Positions 8,521 through 17,072 of a stretch of 64,000 nucleotides of DNA are shown piece after piece. The DNA is from Angustibacter sp. Root456. Its GTDB lineage: Bacteria > Actinomycetota > Actinomycetes > Actinomycetales > Angustibacteraceae. The stretch's first letter is position 1. Every line of letters begins with the position of its first letter. The stretch covers positions 287,257 to 351,256 of the forward strand of contig NZ_LMER01000014.1 in the NCBI RefSeq assembly GCF_001426435.1, given 5' to 3'. Position numbers and translations under genes: made by a program. The notes beneath the pieces are model-generated. The model did no database searches. It saw only the letters and a list, made by a program, of their open reading frames with translations, and had not been told where the DNA came from.

Positions 8521-10607
8521 GCCGTCACCTCCCGGGTGATCCGCAGGTTGGCGTGGCGGTCGACCTCGGCGCGAAAGCCAGGATGCACCGGCACGGTGGA
8601 GCCGAACTCCTCGATGACCGCCGGCCCTTCGACGACGTCACCGCTGCCGAGCCGCGACCGGTCGTACACCGTGGCCTCGCACCACCCGTCGCCGAAGTGG
8701 GCTCGCCGGGTGCCGGTGCGGGCCGCGCCGGACCCGCGGCCGCCCACCGCCATGGGCAGCTCCGGCGTGCGGATGGGGCCGACGCCGGTGACGCGCAGGT
8801 TGACCCACTCCACCTCCTGCCGAGGGTCGTCGCGGAGGTCGTAGCCGTACAGCGCGCGGTGCTCGGCGTGGAACGCGTCGGCGACGGTGGTGGCGAGCTC
8901 GGCGTCGACAGCGCCGTCCGGCACGGGGACGCGCACCTCGAACGCCTGGCCGAAGTACCGCAGGTCGGCGGTGCGCTCGAACCGGCGCGCCGACGGGTCG
9001 AAGCCCTCGCGGGCCAGGGCGGCGTCAGCCTCGTCCTGCAGCTCGCCGAGCACGGCGTCGAGGCGCGCGTGGTCGAGCTGGCTCTGGCGCGCCACAGTCG
9101 TGCGGACGTAGTCGTTCCTGACGTCCACCGTCAGCAGCCCGTACGCCGAGAGGTTGCCCGGGTCGGGTGGCACGAGCACGCCATGCAGGCCGAGGACGTC
9201 GATGAGCCGGCACGCCAGCAGCGAACCCGAGCCGCCGAAGGTCACGAGCGTGAAGTCGCGGACGTCGAGACCGCGCTTGATCGAGATCTGCCGCAGGGCG
9301 TTGGCCTGGTTCCAGGCCGAGATCTCGAGGATGCCGGTGGCGCAGTCCTCCGGCGCCAGCCCCAGCCGCTCGGACAGCCGGTCGATCACACCGCGGGCGG
9401 CCTCGGCGTCGAGCGGCACCTCACCGCCGAGCAGGTGCGGCGGGATCCGGCCCAGCACCAGGTGGGCGTCGGTGATCGTCGGCTCCGTGCCGCCGCGCGC
9501 GTAGCAGACCGGGCCGGGGTCGGCCCCGGCCGACTGGGGCCCGACCTTGAGCGTGCCCTCGGGTGTCACCCAGGCGATGGACCCCCCGCCCGCACCGACG
9601 GTGACGACGTCGATCATCGGGATCTTGCTCGGGTAGGCCCCGACGCTGCCCTCGGTGGTGAGCGCCGGCCGGCCGTCGACGACCACCGTCACGTCGGTGG
9701 AGGTGCCACCGCCGTCGCAGGTGAGCACGCGGTCGACGCCGGCAGCGCGGGCCACGACGGCGGCGCCGAGGGCTCCGGCTGCGGGACCGGACAGCACCGT
9801 GGTGATGGGCTGGTGCACGACCTCAGCGGCCGACAGCACACCGCCGTTGGACTTCATGACGTAGAAGGGCACGTCGCGCGGACCTTCGGCGGCCGTGGCG
9901 TAGTCGGCCAGCCGGCGACCGATGTTCTCGACGTACCGGCGGATGTTCGGCTTCACCGCGGCGTCGACGAGCGTGGTGATGCTGCGCTCGTACTCGCGGT
10001 ACTCGCGCAGCACCTCGCTCGAGATGCTCACCACGGCGTCCGGGTGCTCGCGGCGCAGCACCTCGCGCATGGCCACCTCGTGCACGGGGTTGGCGTAGGA
10101 GTGCAGGAAGCACACGCCGATCGTGGTGATGCCCGCGTCCTTGAAGAAGCGCGCCGCGGCCACGGCTTCTGCCTCGTCGAACGGGCGCACCTCGCTGCCG
10201 TCGACCGCGAGCCGGCCCCGCACGGTGCGCACGCGGTCAGCCGGAACGATCCGCGGCGGCTTGACCCAGAAGTAGGAGTTGCCGTAACCGTCGGGCACCG
10301 ACTGGCGCGCGATCTCGAGCAGGTGCCGGTACCCCTCGGTGGTGATGAACCCGAGGTTCTCGACCTTGCCCTCGAGCAGCTTGTTCGTCGCCACCGTGGT
10401 GCCGTGGCTGACGGCGCTCACCGCCGACCCGTCCAGGCCCATCAGTCCCAGCACCTTGTCGATGCCGGTGAGGAAGCCCTCGGCGGGGTCGGCCGGCGTC
10501 GACGGCGTCTTGGTGGTCACGATCTCGCCCGACACCTCGTCGACCGCCACGACGTCGGTGAAGGTGCCCCCTGTGTCGATGCCGATGCGGACGCGGCGCT
10601 CGCTCAC
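8517..10607 (-). CDS. hyuA: Hydantoinase A / oxoprolinase family subunit
   Basis: 696 aa from the GTG at 10607. This is the ATP-binding partner of HyuB. RIGIDTGGTFTDVV opens the actin/hexokinase-like ATPase domain, and SHGTTVATNKLLEG, SGPAAGALGA, DGGGTSTDV and FGGSGSLLACR follow in family order. The GTG overlaps the amidase stop by 4 bases and the gene's own stop overlaps hyuB by 4, so stoichiometric translation with both is expected. A longer reading to 10811 enters the amidase gene out of frame and is rejected. An ATP-consuming ring-opening step inside the molybdenum-hydroxylase operon suggests the hydroxylated heterocycle may be its substrate, but no motif fixes this. Confidence 0.94.
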   Translation of the reverse strand: MSERRVRIGIDTGGTFTDVVAVDEVSGEIVTTKTPSTPADPAEGFLTGIDKVLGLMGLDGSAVSAVSHGTTVATNKLLEGKVENLGFITTEGYRHLLEIARQSVPDGYGNSYFWVKPPRIVPADRVRTVRGRLAVDGSEVRPFDEAEAVAAARFFKDAGITTIGVCFLHSYANPVHEVAMREVLRREHPDAVVSISSEVLREYREYERSITTLVDAAVKPNIRRYVENIGRRLADYATAAEGPRDVPFYVMKSNGGVLSAAEVVHQPITTVLSGPAAGALGAAVVARAAGVDRVLTCDGGGTSTDVTVVVDGRPALTTEGSVGAYPSKIPMIDVVTVGAGGGSIAWVTPEGTLKVGPQSAGADPGPVCYARGGTEPTITDAHLVLGRIPPHLLGGEVPLDAEAARGVIDRLSERLGLAPEDCATGILEISAWNQANALRQISIKRGLDVRDFTLVTFGGSGSLLACRLIDVLGLHGVLVPPDPGNLSAYGLLTVDVRNDYVRTTVARQSQLDHARLDAVLGELQDEADAALAREGFDPSARRFERTADLRYFGQAFEVRVPVPDGAVDAELATTVADAFHAEHRALYGYDLRDDPRQEVEWVNLRVTGVGPIRTPELPMAVGGRGSGAARTGTRRAHFGDGWCEATVYDRSRLGSGDVVEGPAVIEEFGSTVPVHPGFRAEVDRHANLRITREVTA

Positions 10608-11545
10608 GGGCGGTCGCTCGGCTCGTCGCGCAGCGAGTGGGGCGCACCGTGCGGGAACGACGTCCGCCCCGGTGACTGCAGCAGGTCGGCGTACCGCCGG
10701 ATGACGTCGAGGTTCCGCTCGGCGAGGTGGTCGAACGACTGCGGCACAGAGCTTCCCGGCGTCAGGGAGGCCATCGCCTGCTGGGGGTCGAGCCGCGCCG
10801 AGATCCAGCACTCGTGGCTCGCGGCGCGGGCGATCGTGTGCGACGTCGGGTCGACCACGTGGCTGTTGCCGAAGTAGTGCACGCCCGCCGGGTCGCTGCC
10901 CGTGGCGTTGGCGGCCACGACGTAGACGTGGTTGTCGTACGCGCGCGCACGGCTCGTCAGCTCAGCGATGTCGGCCGACCGCAGCAGGGCCGAGGGCCGC
11001 ACGATCACCTCGGCTCCCTGCAGCGCCTGGATGCGCCACAGCTCGGGGAAGTCGCCGTCGAAGCAGATCGCCATGCCGATCCGGCCGAGATCGGTGTCGA
11101 CCACGGTCACGTCGTCACCCGGGGTCACCCAGCCACCGCGGCGGACGTCCTCGCTGCAGAACGGCTGGGTCTTTCGGTACGTGCCGAGCACCGCGCCGTC
11201 CGGGCCGATGAGCACCGCGGAGTTGTAGACGACGCCGCGGTCGGCGCCGCGCTCGTACGTGCCCCACACGACGTGGGCGCCCGCGGCCCGCGCGGCGTCC
11301 TGCAGCGGCTCGGTGACCGCGCCGGGCACCTCGGACACGAGGTCCCAGAGCTCCTCGGGGGACGTCCCCGGCGTGAAGCCGGTCGACGCGGTCTCGGGCA
11401 GCACGACGAGCTCGGCGCCGGTCGCGTCGGCGCAGCGGGCAACCCACTGCGCCGCGCGCCGGCAGTTCTCGGCGATGGTCTCGGCGGTCAGCGGGGCGGC
11501 TGATGGCGCCAGCTGGACGGCGGCGGCGGTGAAGGCGCGCATCAT
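10604..11545 (-). CDS. Nitrilase-superfamily carbon-nitrogen hydrolase (amidase)
   Basis: 313 aa. The Glu-Lys-Cys triad is intact: Glu51 in VVLPETASTGF, Lys125 in YRKTQPF and Cys161 in AICFDGDFPE. Members hydrolyse amides, ureido compounds (N-carbamoyl amino acids, beta-ureidopropionate) or nitriles. ATG at 11545 overlaps the coxG-like stop (ATGA), and the end overlaps hyuA, so it is embedded between the molybdenum hydroxylase and the HyuAB genes. In the proposed pathway it could release ammonia from malonamate or cleave a ureido acid made by HyuAB. The length and the SEDVRRGGW insert after the Lys do not match a specific branch that I recognise. Confidence 0.88.
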   Translation of the reverse strand: MMRAFTAAAVQLAPSAAPLTAETIAENCRRAAQWVARCADATGAELVVLPETASTGFTPGTSPEELWDLVSEVPGAVTEPLQDAARAAGAHVVWGTYERGADRGVVYNSAVLIGPDGAVLGTYRKTQPFCSEDVRRGGWVTPGDDVTVVDTDLGRIGMAICFDGDFPELWRIQALQGAEVIVRPSALLRSADIAELTSRARAYDNHVYVVAANATGSDPAGVHYFGNSHVVDPTSHTIARAASHECWISARLDPQQAMASLTPGSSVPQSFDHLAERNLDVIRRYADLLQSPGRTSFPHGAPHSLRDEPSDRP

Positions 11546-12195
11546 CGACCTCGCGCGATCGCCCAGCCGACGACGACGCCGGCCAGGGCGATGAGCGCCC
11601 CGACCACGGCGGCGGGCAGCTGGCTGCGCAGACCGGCCACCGGCGCTGCCGGCGCCGCAGGCACGATCGGTGGAGGTCCGACGGGCACGGCAGGCGCACC
11701 CGCCACCTCCGGTGCCACGCCCGCGGGCGGGGCGGCCGAGATACCGGCGGGTCGGCGTCCGGCGAGGACGTCGTCGACGTTGCCGAAGAACTGGCCGGCC
11801 ATCTTCTTGGCCACGCCCGTGAGCATGCGCTGCCCGACTCCGCCGACCACTCCGCCGACGACCGCGTCCGCGTCGTAGTCCAGCCGCGTGCAGGTGCCGT
11901 CGACGTCGACGAGCACCACGCGGCAGGTCGCGTCCACGGTGCCCGGTGCGCCGGATCCCTTGGCCCGCAACGTGAACGACTCCGGCGCGACCTGGTCGCA
12001 GAGCGCGACCTCACCGTCGTAGGTGCCCTTGATGGACGCCACGCCCGCAGTGACGCTCATGCGATAGCGGTCGTCCCCCACCGGCTGCAGCGACTCGCAG
12101 CCGGGAATGGCGCCGACGAGCACGGTTGGATCCAGCAGCGCCTCGTACACGCGCTGCCGTTCCGCCTGCAGCACAGCGGATCCGGTGACCTTCAT
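11542..12195 (-). CDS. CoxG-like SRPBCC protein with C-terminal membrane anchor
   Basis: 217 aa. Residues 1-145 match the CO dehydrogenase subunit G family (MKVTGSAVLQAERQRVYEALLD; IPGCESLQ; DYDADAVVGG; RMLTGVAKKM), a START-like fold. A Pro/Ala-rich linker leads to one transmembrane helix (about residues 193-212, AAVVGALIALAGVVVGWAIA). In carboxydotrophs CoxG helps recruit the molybdenum hydroxylase to the membrane, so a membrane-docking role is likely here. Starts and stops overlap both neighbours by 4 bases. Confidence 0.9.
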   Translation of the reverse strand: MKVTGSAVLQAERQRVYEALLDPTVLVGAIPGCESLQPVGDDRYRMSVTAGVASIKGTYDGEVALCDQVAPESFTLRAKGSGAPGTVDATCRVVLVDVDGTCTRLDYDADAVVGGVVGGVGQRMLTGVAKKMAGQFFGNVDDVLAGRRPAGISAAPPAGVAPEVAGAPAVPVGPPPIVPAAPAAPVAGLRSQLPAAVVGALIALAGVVVGWAIARGR

Positions 12196-14627
12196 CGGCG
12201 AACCTCTCCTCGCTGACGCGCACGCAGAGCGTGCAAATCGCTGGGGCTGATGGGCATGCGGGTGATGCGCAGACCTTCGGCGTCCTCGATCGCCGCGGCG
12301 ATAGCGGCCGCTCCAGGAATCACCCCGGCCTCGCCGGCGCCCTTGATCCCCAACGGGTTCAGGGGTGACGGCGTCTCCAGGTGATCGATCTCGATCGTGC
12401 GTGGCACCTCAGTGGCGTACGGCATGAGGAAGTCCATGAACGACGCGTTCAGCAGCTGGCCGTGCTCGTCGTACTCCATCCGCTCGTACAGCGCGCCACC
12501 GACGCCCTGCGCGACTCCACCGTGGATCTGGCCCTCGACGATCATCGGGTTGATGAGGTTGCCGCAGTCGTGGACGACGCAGTACCGCAGGATGCGGATC
12601 TCAGCGGTGTCCGGGTCGGTCTCCACGACCACGGCGTGCATGCCGTTCGCGAACGTCGACCGCTCGGGCGAGTAGTAGCCGGTGCCCTCGAGCCCGGGCG
12701 ACTCCCCCTCGGGCACAGGCACCTTGTTGGCCGCTCCCACCGCGAACTGCGTCGCGGCCCGCGCGGCCTCGTCGAACGCGTAGCGCAACGGGTTCGACAG
12801 CACGGCGACGGTGCCGAGGGGCATGCGCGTCCCAGGCGCTCCCTTGACCTGCACCACGCCGTCGACGATCTCGAGGTCGTCCTCGGCCACCTCGAGCGCC
12901 TCCGCGGCGATGCGCAGCGCCTTGGCGCGCACGATCCGCGAGGCGACGGCGATGGCCGAGCCACTCATCACCGCGGCCCGCGAGGCGAAGGTGCCTACGG
13001 CGTAGGGGAAGCGGCGTGTGTCGCCCGTGACCACCTCGACGTCGGACAGCGGCACCCCCAGCTCGTCAGCGGCGATCTGGGCGAACGACGTGTAGTGCCC
13101 CTGACCCTGCGTCGTGAGCCCCGTGGCCACCTTGACCTGCCCCGACGTCTCGACCACGACGTGGGCGCCCTCGTACGGTCCCACGCCCGTGCCCTCGACG
13201 TAGCACGCCAGGCCGATGCCGACGGTGCGGCCCTCGGCGCGCGCCGTGTCGCGGTAGGCGGCGAACTCGTCCCAGCCCACGAGCTCCTTGAGCTTCGCCA
13301 GGGAGGCCGGGTAGTCGCCGGAGTCGTAGATGAGCGGGCGGCCGTCCTGGAACACCAGGTGGTGGTCGTACGGCATCTCGTCGGGCTGGATGAAGTTGCG
13401 CTCGCGCACGACGGTGCGGTCCAGCCCGAGCGCGTCGGCGACGGCGTCCATGGTGCGCTCCATCGCGAAGACGGCCTGGGGCCGGCCGGCGCCGCGGTAG
13501 GGCGTGACGATGACGGTGTTGGTGTAGACCGACCAGAACTCGCAGCGGTACACCCCGGGCTTGTACGGCCCGAGCAGCTGGGTCGAGGTGATGATCGGGA
13601 CGATGATCCCGTACGGCGTGTAGGCGCCGTTGTCGTGCCAGAACCGCACGTCGAGCGCGAGCAGGTGACCGTCGTCGTCGAAGCCGACCGTCACGTGCTG
13701 CAGCTGGCCGCGTTCGTGAGCGCTCGAGATGAAGTGCTCGCGCCGGTCCTCGACCCACTTCACCTGGTCGCCGAGTCCCGCTGCCGCCAGGCGTTTGGCG
13801 GCCCACGGCACCAGCACCTCCTCGGGCCACGGGTGCACGATCTTGACGCCGAACCCGCCGCCGACGTCCGGAGCGATCGCGTGCACGCGCGTCAGCGGGA
13901 GGTTGAGCTTCGCGGCCACGGCGGCCCGCACGGACGTCGACGCCTGCGTGGAGGTGTGCACGCGCAGCGACTGCTCGGTCTCGTCCCAGCGAGCCAGGAC
14001 TCCCTTGCCCTCCAACGGCATCGAGGCGCTGCGTTCGATCTCGAGGTCGAGCTCGAGGGTGTGCGGGGCGGTCTGCAGAGCTCGCTCGACCGCGAGGGGG
14101 TCGGCGTCGGTGCACTGCACCAGGTGCGCGGCGACGTTGTCGGGGACGTCGGCGTGCACGGCTCGGTCGGCCCGGCGCGCGGCCTCGACGCCCACCACCG
14201 GCTCGAGGAACTCGTACGTCACCTCGACGGCCTGGCAGGCGTCCTCGGCGACGTAGCGATCGACCGCCACCACCATGACCACCGCTTCGCCGACGTGGTT
14301 CACCTCGTCCTTGGCCAGCGGGTACGGCGTCCGGGGGGCGTGCAGGGCCGGGTGCGGGATGAGCAGCGGGAGCGGCTCGCTGACCCGCGTGCCTTCTGCC
14401 GCATCGGCTTGCGCGAGGTCCTCGTAGGTGTAGATCGCGATGACGCCCTCGATGTCGAGCGCGCCGGTGACGTCGACGTCGACCACGCGAGCGTGCGCGT
14501 GCGGACTGCGCACGAACGCGGCCGCCAGGGCGCCGCGGCCGAGGTCGTCGAGGTAGCGGCCACCACCCGTCAGCAGACGTGGGTCCTCGACCCGAGCGAC
14601 CTTCTCTCCGAACAGCTTGGTCGTCAC
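12192..14627 (-). CDS. Molybdenum hydroxylase large subunit (CoxL-like, not CO dehydrogenase)
   Basis: 811 aa from the GTG at 14627, which overlaps the small-subunit stop. This is the molybdopterin subunit of the xanthine dehydrogenase family. PYRGAGRP at residues 376-383 occupies the active-site loop where genuine CO dehydrogenase has AYRCSFR with its copper-binding Cys, so CO oxidation is excluded. The catalytic Glu (GAGEAG, about residue 766) is intact, and GGGFGVK near 257-262 lies in the cofactor-binding region. Such enzymes hydroxylate N-heterocycles or aldehydes. Given the uracil-type permease and barbiturase, uracil/thymine dehydrogenase is the favoured role. Other heterocycles cannot be excluded. 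Confidence 0.93.
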   Translation of the reverse strand: MTTKLFGEKVARVEDPRLLTGGGRYLDDLGRGALAAAFVRSPHAHARVVDVDVTGALDIEGVIAIYTYEDLAQADAAEGTRVSEPLPLLIPHPALHAPRTPYPLAKDEVNHVGEAVVMVVAVDRYVAEDACQAVEVTYEFLEPVVGVEAARRADRAVHADVPDNVAAHLVQCTDADPLAVERALQTAPHTLELDLEIERSASMPLEGKGVLARWDETEQSLRVHTSTQASTSVRAAVAAKLNLPLTRVHAIAPDVGGGFGVKIVHPWPEEVLVPWAAKRLAAAGLGDQVKWVEDRREHFISSAHERGQLQHVTVGFDDDGHLLALDVRFWHDNGAYTPYGIIVPIITSTQLLGPYKPGVYRCEFWSVYTNTVIVTPYRGAGRPQAVFAMERTMDAVADALGLDRTVVRERNFIQPDEMPYDHHLVFQDGRPLIYDSGDYPASLAKLKELVGWDEFAAYRDTARAEGRTVGIGLACYVEGTGVGPYEGAHVVVETSGQVKVATGLTTQGQGHYTSFAQIAADELGVPLSDVEVVTGDTRRFPYAVGTFASRAAVMSGSAIAVASRIVRAKALRIAAEALEVAEDDLEIVDGVVQVKGAPGTRMPLGTVAVLSNPLRYAFDEAARAATQFAVGAANKVPVPEGESPGLEGTGYYSPERSTFANGMHAVVVETDPDTAEIRILRYCVVHDCGNLINPMIVEGQIHGGVAQGVGGALYERMEYDEHGQLLNASFMDFLMPYATEVPRTIEIDHLETPSPLNPLGIKGAGEAGVIPGAAAIAAAIEDAEGLRITRMPISPSDLHALRARQRGEVRR

Positions 14628-15124
14628 GAGCGCACCTCGGACTGCTGGCGCCGCAGCTCGGCGGCCCGCAGCACCGCCTTCTTGATGTTCTGGTAGCCCG
14701 TGCAGCGACACAGGTTGCCCGACACCGCCTCCAGGGCGTCGTCCTCGGTGGGGTCGGGGTTCTCGTCGAGGTAGGCGGCGATCGTCGTCAGGAAGCCGGG
14801 CGTGCAGAAGCCGCACTGCAGACCGTGGCACTCGCGAAAGGCCTGCTGCACGGGGTGGAGCGTGCCGTCGTCGGCGGCCAGCCCCTCCACGGTGGTGATC
14901 TCGTGCCCGTCGACCGTCGCCGCCAGCAGCAGACAGGCCCGCACCGGACGCCCGTCGAGCAGCACGGTGCAGGCTCCGCAGACTCCGTGCTCGCAGCCCA
15001 CGTGGGTGCCGGTGAGCCCGAGGTCGTGACGCAGGGCGTCGCTGAGCAGTCGGCGCGCGGGCAGGGTCGCCTCGCGCGGCACGCCGTTGACGTGCAGCCG
15101 CACCCTCACCTGCTGCTCGCTCAC
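14624..15124 (-). CDS. Molybdenum hydroxylase small subunit, two [2Fe-2S] clusters (CoxS-like)
   Basis: 166 aa. The N-terminal plant-type ferredoxin cluster ligands are in CEHGVCGAC with a further Cys in VRACLL. The C-terminal four-helix cluster ligands are in CGFCTPGF and CRCTGYQNI. It passes electrons from the molybdenum centre of the large subunit to the FAD subunit. The GTG at 15124 overlaps the FAD subunit's stop by 4 bases. Length is normal for the family. Confidence 0.96.
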   Translation of the reverse strand: MSEQQVRVRLHVNGVPREATLPARRLLSDALRHDLGLTGTHVGCEHGVCGACTVLLDGRPVRACLLLAATVDGHEITTVEGLAADDGTLHPVQQAFRECHGLQCGFCTPGFLTTIAAYLDENPDPTEDDALEAVSGNLCRCTGYQNIKKAVLRAAELRRQQSEVRS

Positions 15125-15984
15125 TGCGCTCCTCCGTTCACGGCCTGCTGGAACGCCCGCACCGTGAGCACGCGCGCCAGGTGGGCGCGGTAGTCGGCGG
15201 TGGCGTGGATGTCAGGTTCGGGCTCGAGCCGGCTCACCGCGAGCTCAGCCGCAGCAGCCCAGTCGGCGTCGTGCACCGCCTGCCCGCGAACGGCTTCGGT
15301 GAGGTCGAGCACCGGCGGCGTTGGCCCCATCGACACGTAGGCCGCCCGGGCCGACGTCACCTGGTCGTCGACGGTGTCGACGGTGACCGCCACCCCGCAC
15401 ATCGCGTAGTCGCCGTGACGGCGCGCGATCTCCACGACCGCGCTCAGGCGGCCCGCTGGCGCCAACGGCACCTGAGCGGCGACCGCCAGCTCGTCCGGAC
15501 GCAACGACGACTCCAGCGGGCCCACGAACAGCTCGGACGCCGGCACCGTCCGCTCGCCCGTCGCCGACCGCGCGATCACGGCCCCCTCGAGCAGCGCGAG
15601 CACCGCCGGCATCTCACCGGCCGGGTCGGCGTGGCAGATGCTGCCCACGGTCGTGCCGCGGTTGCGGATCGTCGGGTGCGCGACGTTGCGCAGGCCCTGC
15701 CGCAGCAGGGGCTGGACCATGAACGCCGCGCCGTCACGCTCCAGGTCGCTGTGCCGCACCAGGGCACCGAAGCGCACGCCCGAGCCGTCGACGTGCACGT
15801 CGCCCAGGCCGGGCAGGGCGTTGACGTCGACCACGTGCGCCGGGGACGCCAACCGCATCGACAGCAGGGGCAGCAGGCTCTGCCCACCCGCGAGCACCTT
15901 GGCCTCGGCGCCGAGCTCGCTGAGGAGCGTCAGCGCCTCAGCGAGCTCGGCCGGCCGGTGGTACTCGAAGGGCGCGGGCTTCAT
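15121..15984 (-). CDS. Molybdenum hydroxylase FAD-binding subunit (CoxM-like)
   Basis: 287 aa. The two FAD pyrophosphate motifs are present: AGGQSLLPLL near residue 32 and TVGSICHADPAGEMPA near residue 110. It is the first gene of the seven-gene overlapping operon (M-S-L-G-amidase-hyuA-hyuB). The ATG at 15984 has a weak AGGA about 8 bases upstream. The order M-S-L followed by a CoxG gene is common for this enzyme class. Confidence 0.95.
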   Translation of the reverse strand: MKPAPFEYHRPAELAEALTLLSELGAEAKVLAGGQSLLPLLSMRLASPAHVVDVNALPGLGDVHVDGSGVRFGALVRHSDLERDGAAFMVQPLLRQGLRNVAHPTIRNRGTTVGSICHADPAGEMPAVLALLEGAVIARSATGERTVPASELFVGPLESSLRPDELAVAAQVPLAPAGRLSAVVEIARRHGDYAMCGVAVTVDTVDDQVTSARAAYVSMGPTPPVLDLTEAVRGQAVHDADWAAAAELAVSRLEPEPDIHATADYRAHLARVLTVRAFQQAVNGGAQ

Positions 15985-16076
15985 GGAGCGATCCTGCCCT
16001 GTGCCCCGGCCCTCATCCTCGTCAGGTGTTGCCTAACCCCCTGCGTGTCGCCGTCAGGCCCTCTCGCGCGTCGCCG

Positions 16077-16919
16077 TCACAGCGAGTTGGCGTACAGCTT
16101 GGACGCGCCGGAGAGCAGTGAGGTGTTGCCGCAGACGTACGAAGATCCCGATGACGTCCAGAACTTCACCGACCGCGACGTGGAGTCGGTGCTCGAGAAG
16201 GTCCCGCTGATCCCGATGACCGACATCGAGACGCTCGTGGTGTATTCATGGCCCCACGAGAAGGTCTTGGCCTGGCCGTGCGGCAGGTAGACCTTGTTCT
16301 CCGGGATCGACGACCGACCGGTGCGGCACCTCGGGGTGCTGGTCGACGCGCTGACGTACCGCATGTCGGTGGTCCAGGTCTTCGGCAGGTAGCGGTACTT
16401 CGGCGTGTAGTCGCGCAGGACGATCTGCCCGCTTCGCGGGTCCTTGTTGATGCAGACCACCCGCACCTTCTGGTACTTGAACGCCGCCTGCACCTGCTTG
16501 TGGCTGTTGCCTGGCAGGACGCTCATCGTGGTCGCGACCTGGTAGGAGCTGGAGGAGCTGGAGGATGCCGAGACGCTCCAGTGCTTGCCGCCGTCGACGC
16601 TCACGCCGCCAGCCAGGCTCGTCGTGAGCTTCGTGCCGTACTCGAACTGGCCGAAGACGTTGCCTGCCGTGTGGATCTCTCCCACCGGGACCCAGACGGT
16701 CGACGTCCCGGCGTCCTGGTAGTAGAAGCCGCTGTGGGTGCCGCGGCCGTACAGGCAGTAGTAGCCGTCCTCGGACTCCGCTGTCGCCAGGTGCACCCCC
16801 CCGAGGTCGCGGGCGGCCGGTCCGAAGCCGACGAGCGTGGCCGCCAGCAACGCCAGCCCGGTGAGCGAGCTGATGACGAAGCGACGGGCCGGCTTGGCCA
16901 GTGCGCGTGGTGAAGCCAT
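16077..16919 (-). CDS. Secreted protein of unknown function, Ser-rich
   Basis: 280 aa that I do not recognise. A signal peptide is clear: basic start (ALAKPARR), hydrophobic core SSLTGLALLAATLVGFG, likely cleavage around residue 45. The mature part is rich in Ser, Thr, Tyr and Gly, has a run of seven Ser near residue 120 and four Cys (YYCLY, VVCIN, PRCRT, YVCGN), which could form two disulfides outside the cell. It sits between the permease terminator and the hydroxylase operon, 92 bases upstream of coxM, and looks like an unrelated or accessory insert. The start has no clear ribosome-binding site. Confidence 0.75.
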   Translation of the reverse strand: MASPRALAKPARRFVISSLTGLALLAATLVGFGPAARDLGGVHLATAESEDGYYCLYGRGTHSGFYYQDAGTSTVWVPVGEIHTAGNVFGQFEYGTKLTTSLAGGVSVDGGKHWSVSASSSSSSSYQVATTMSVLPGNSHKQVQAAFKYQKVRVVCINKDPRSGQIVLRDYTPKYRYLPKTWTTDMRYVSASTSTPRCRTGRSSIPENKVYLPHGQAKTFSWGHEYTTSVSMSVIGISGTFSSTDSTSRSVKFWTSSGSSYVCGNTSLLSGASKLYANSL

Positions 16920-17021
16920 AGGTGGTGCCCCCGATCACGAAGTCGGCCGGGGTGGCCGAGGTGGGGCATTCCTACCGCTGGAAGACCCGCGCCCGCAGCG
17001 ACTCCGCCGAAGTCATCACGC

Positions 17022-17054
17022 GTTCGGCCCCCGGAGACGCTCCGGGGGCCGAAC
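17022..17054 (-). terminator. Strong hairpin terminator after the NCS2 permease
   Basis: Perfect 14-bp GC-rich stem (GTTCGGCCCCCGGA and its complement) with a 5-base loop, 19 bases beyond the permease stop. No U-tract follows, as is common for actinobacterial terminators. It separates the permease transcript from the secreted-protein gene. Confidence 0.8.
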
Positions 17055-17072
17055 GTCAGCAGGCGGACGCCG

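Noticed and set aside
8553-10877. 774-codon plus-strand open frame opposite hyuA/amidase
   Set aside because: Translation is low-complexity Arg/Gly/His/Val-rich with no recognisable domain; it mirrors the GC-skewed third positions of the real minus-strand genes.
12381-14696. 771-codon plus-strand open frame opposite the CoxL-like gene
   Set aside because: Same shadow pattern; the minus frame has complete molybdenum hydroxylase motifs.
12192-15984. Carbon monoxide dehydrogenase
   Set aside because: The active-site Cys loop of true CO dehydrogenase is replaced by PYRGAGRP.
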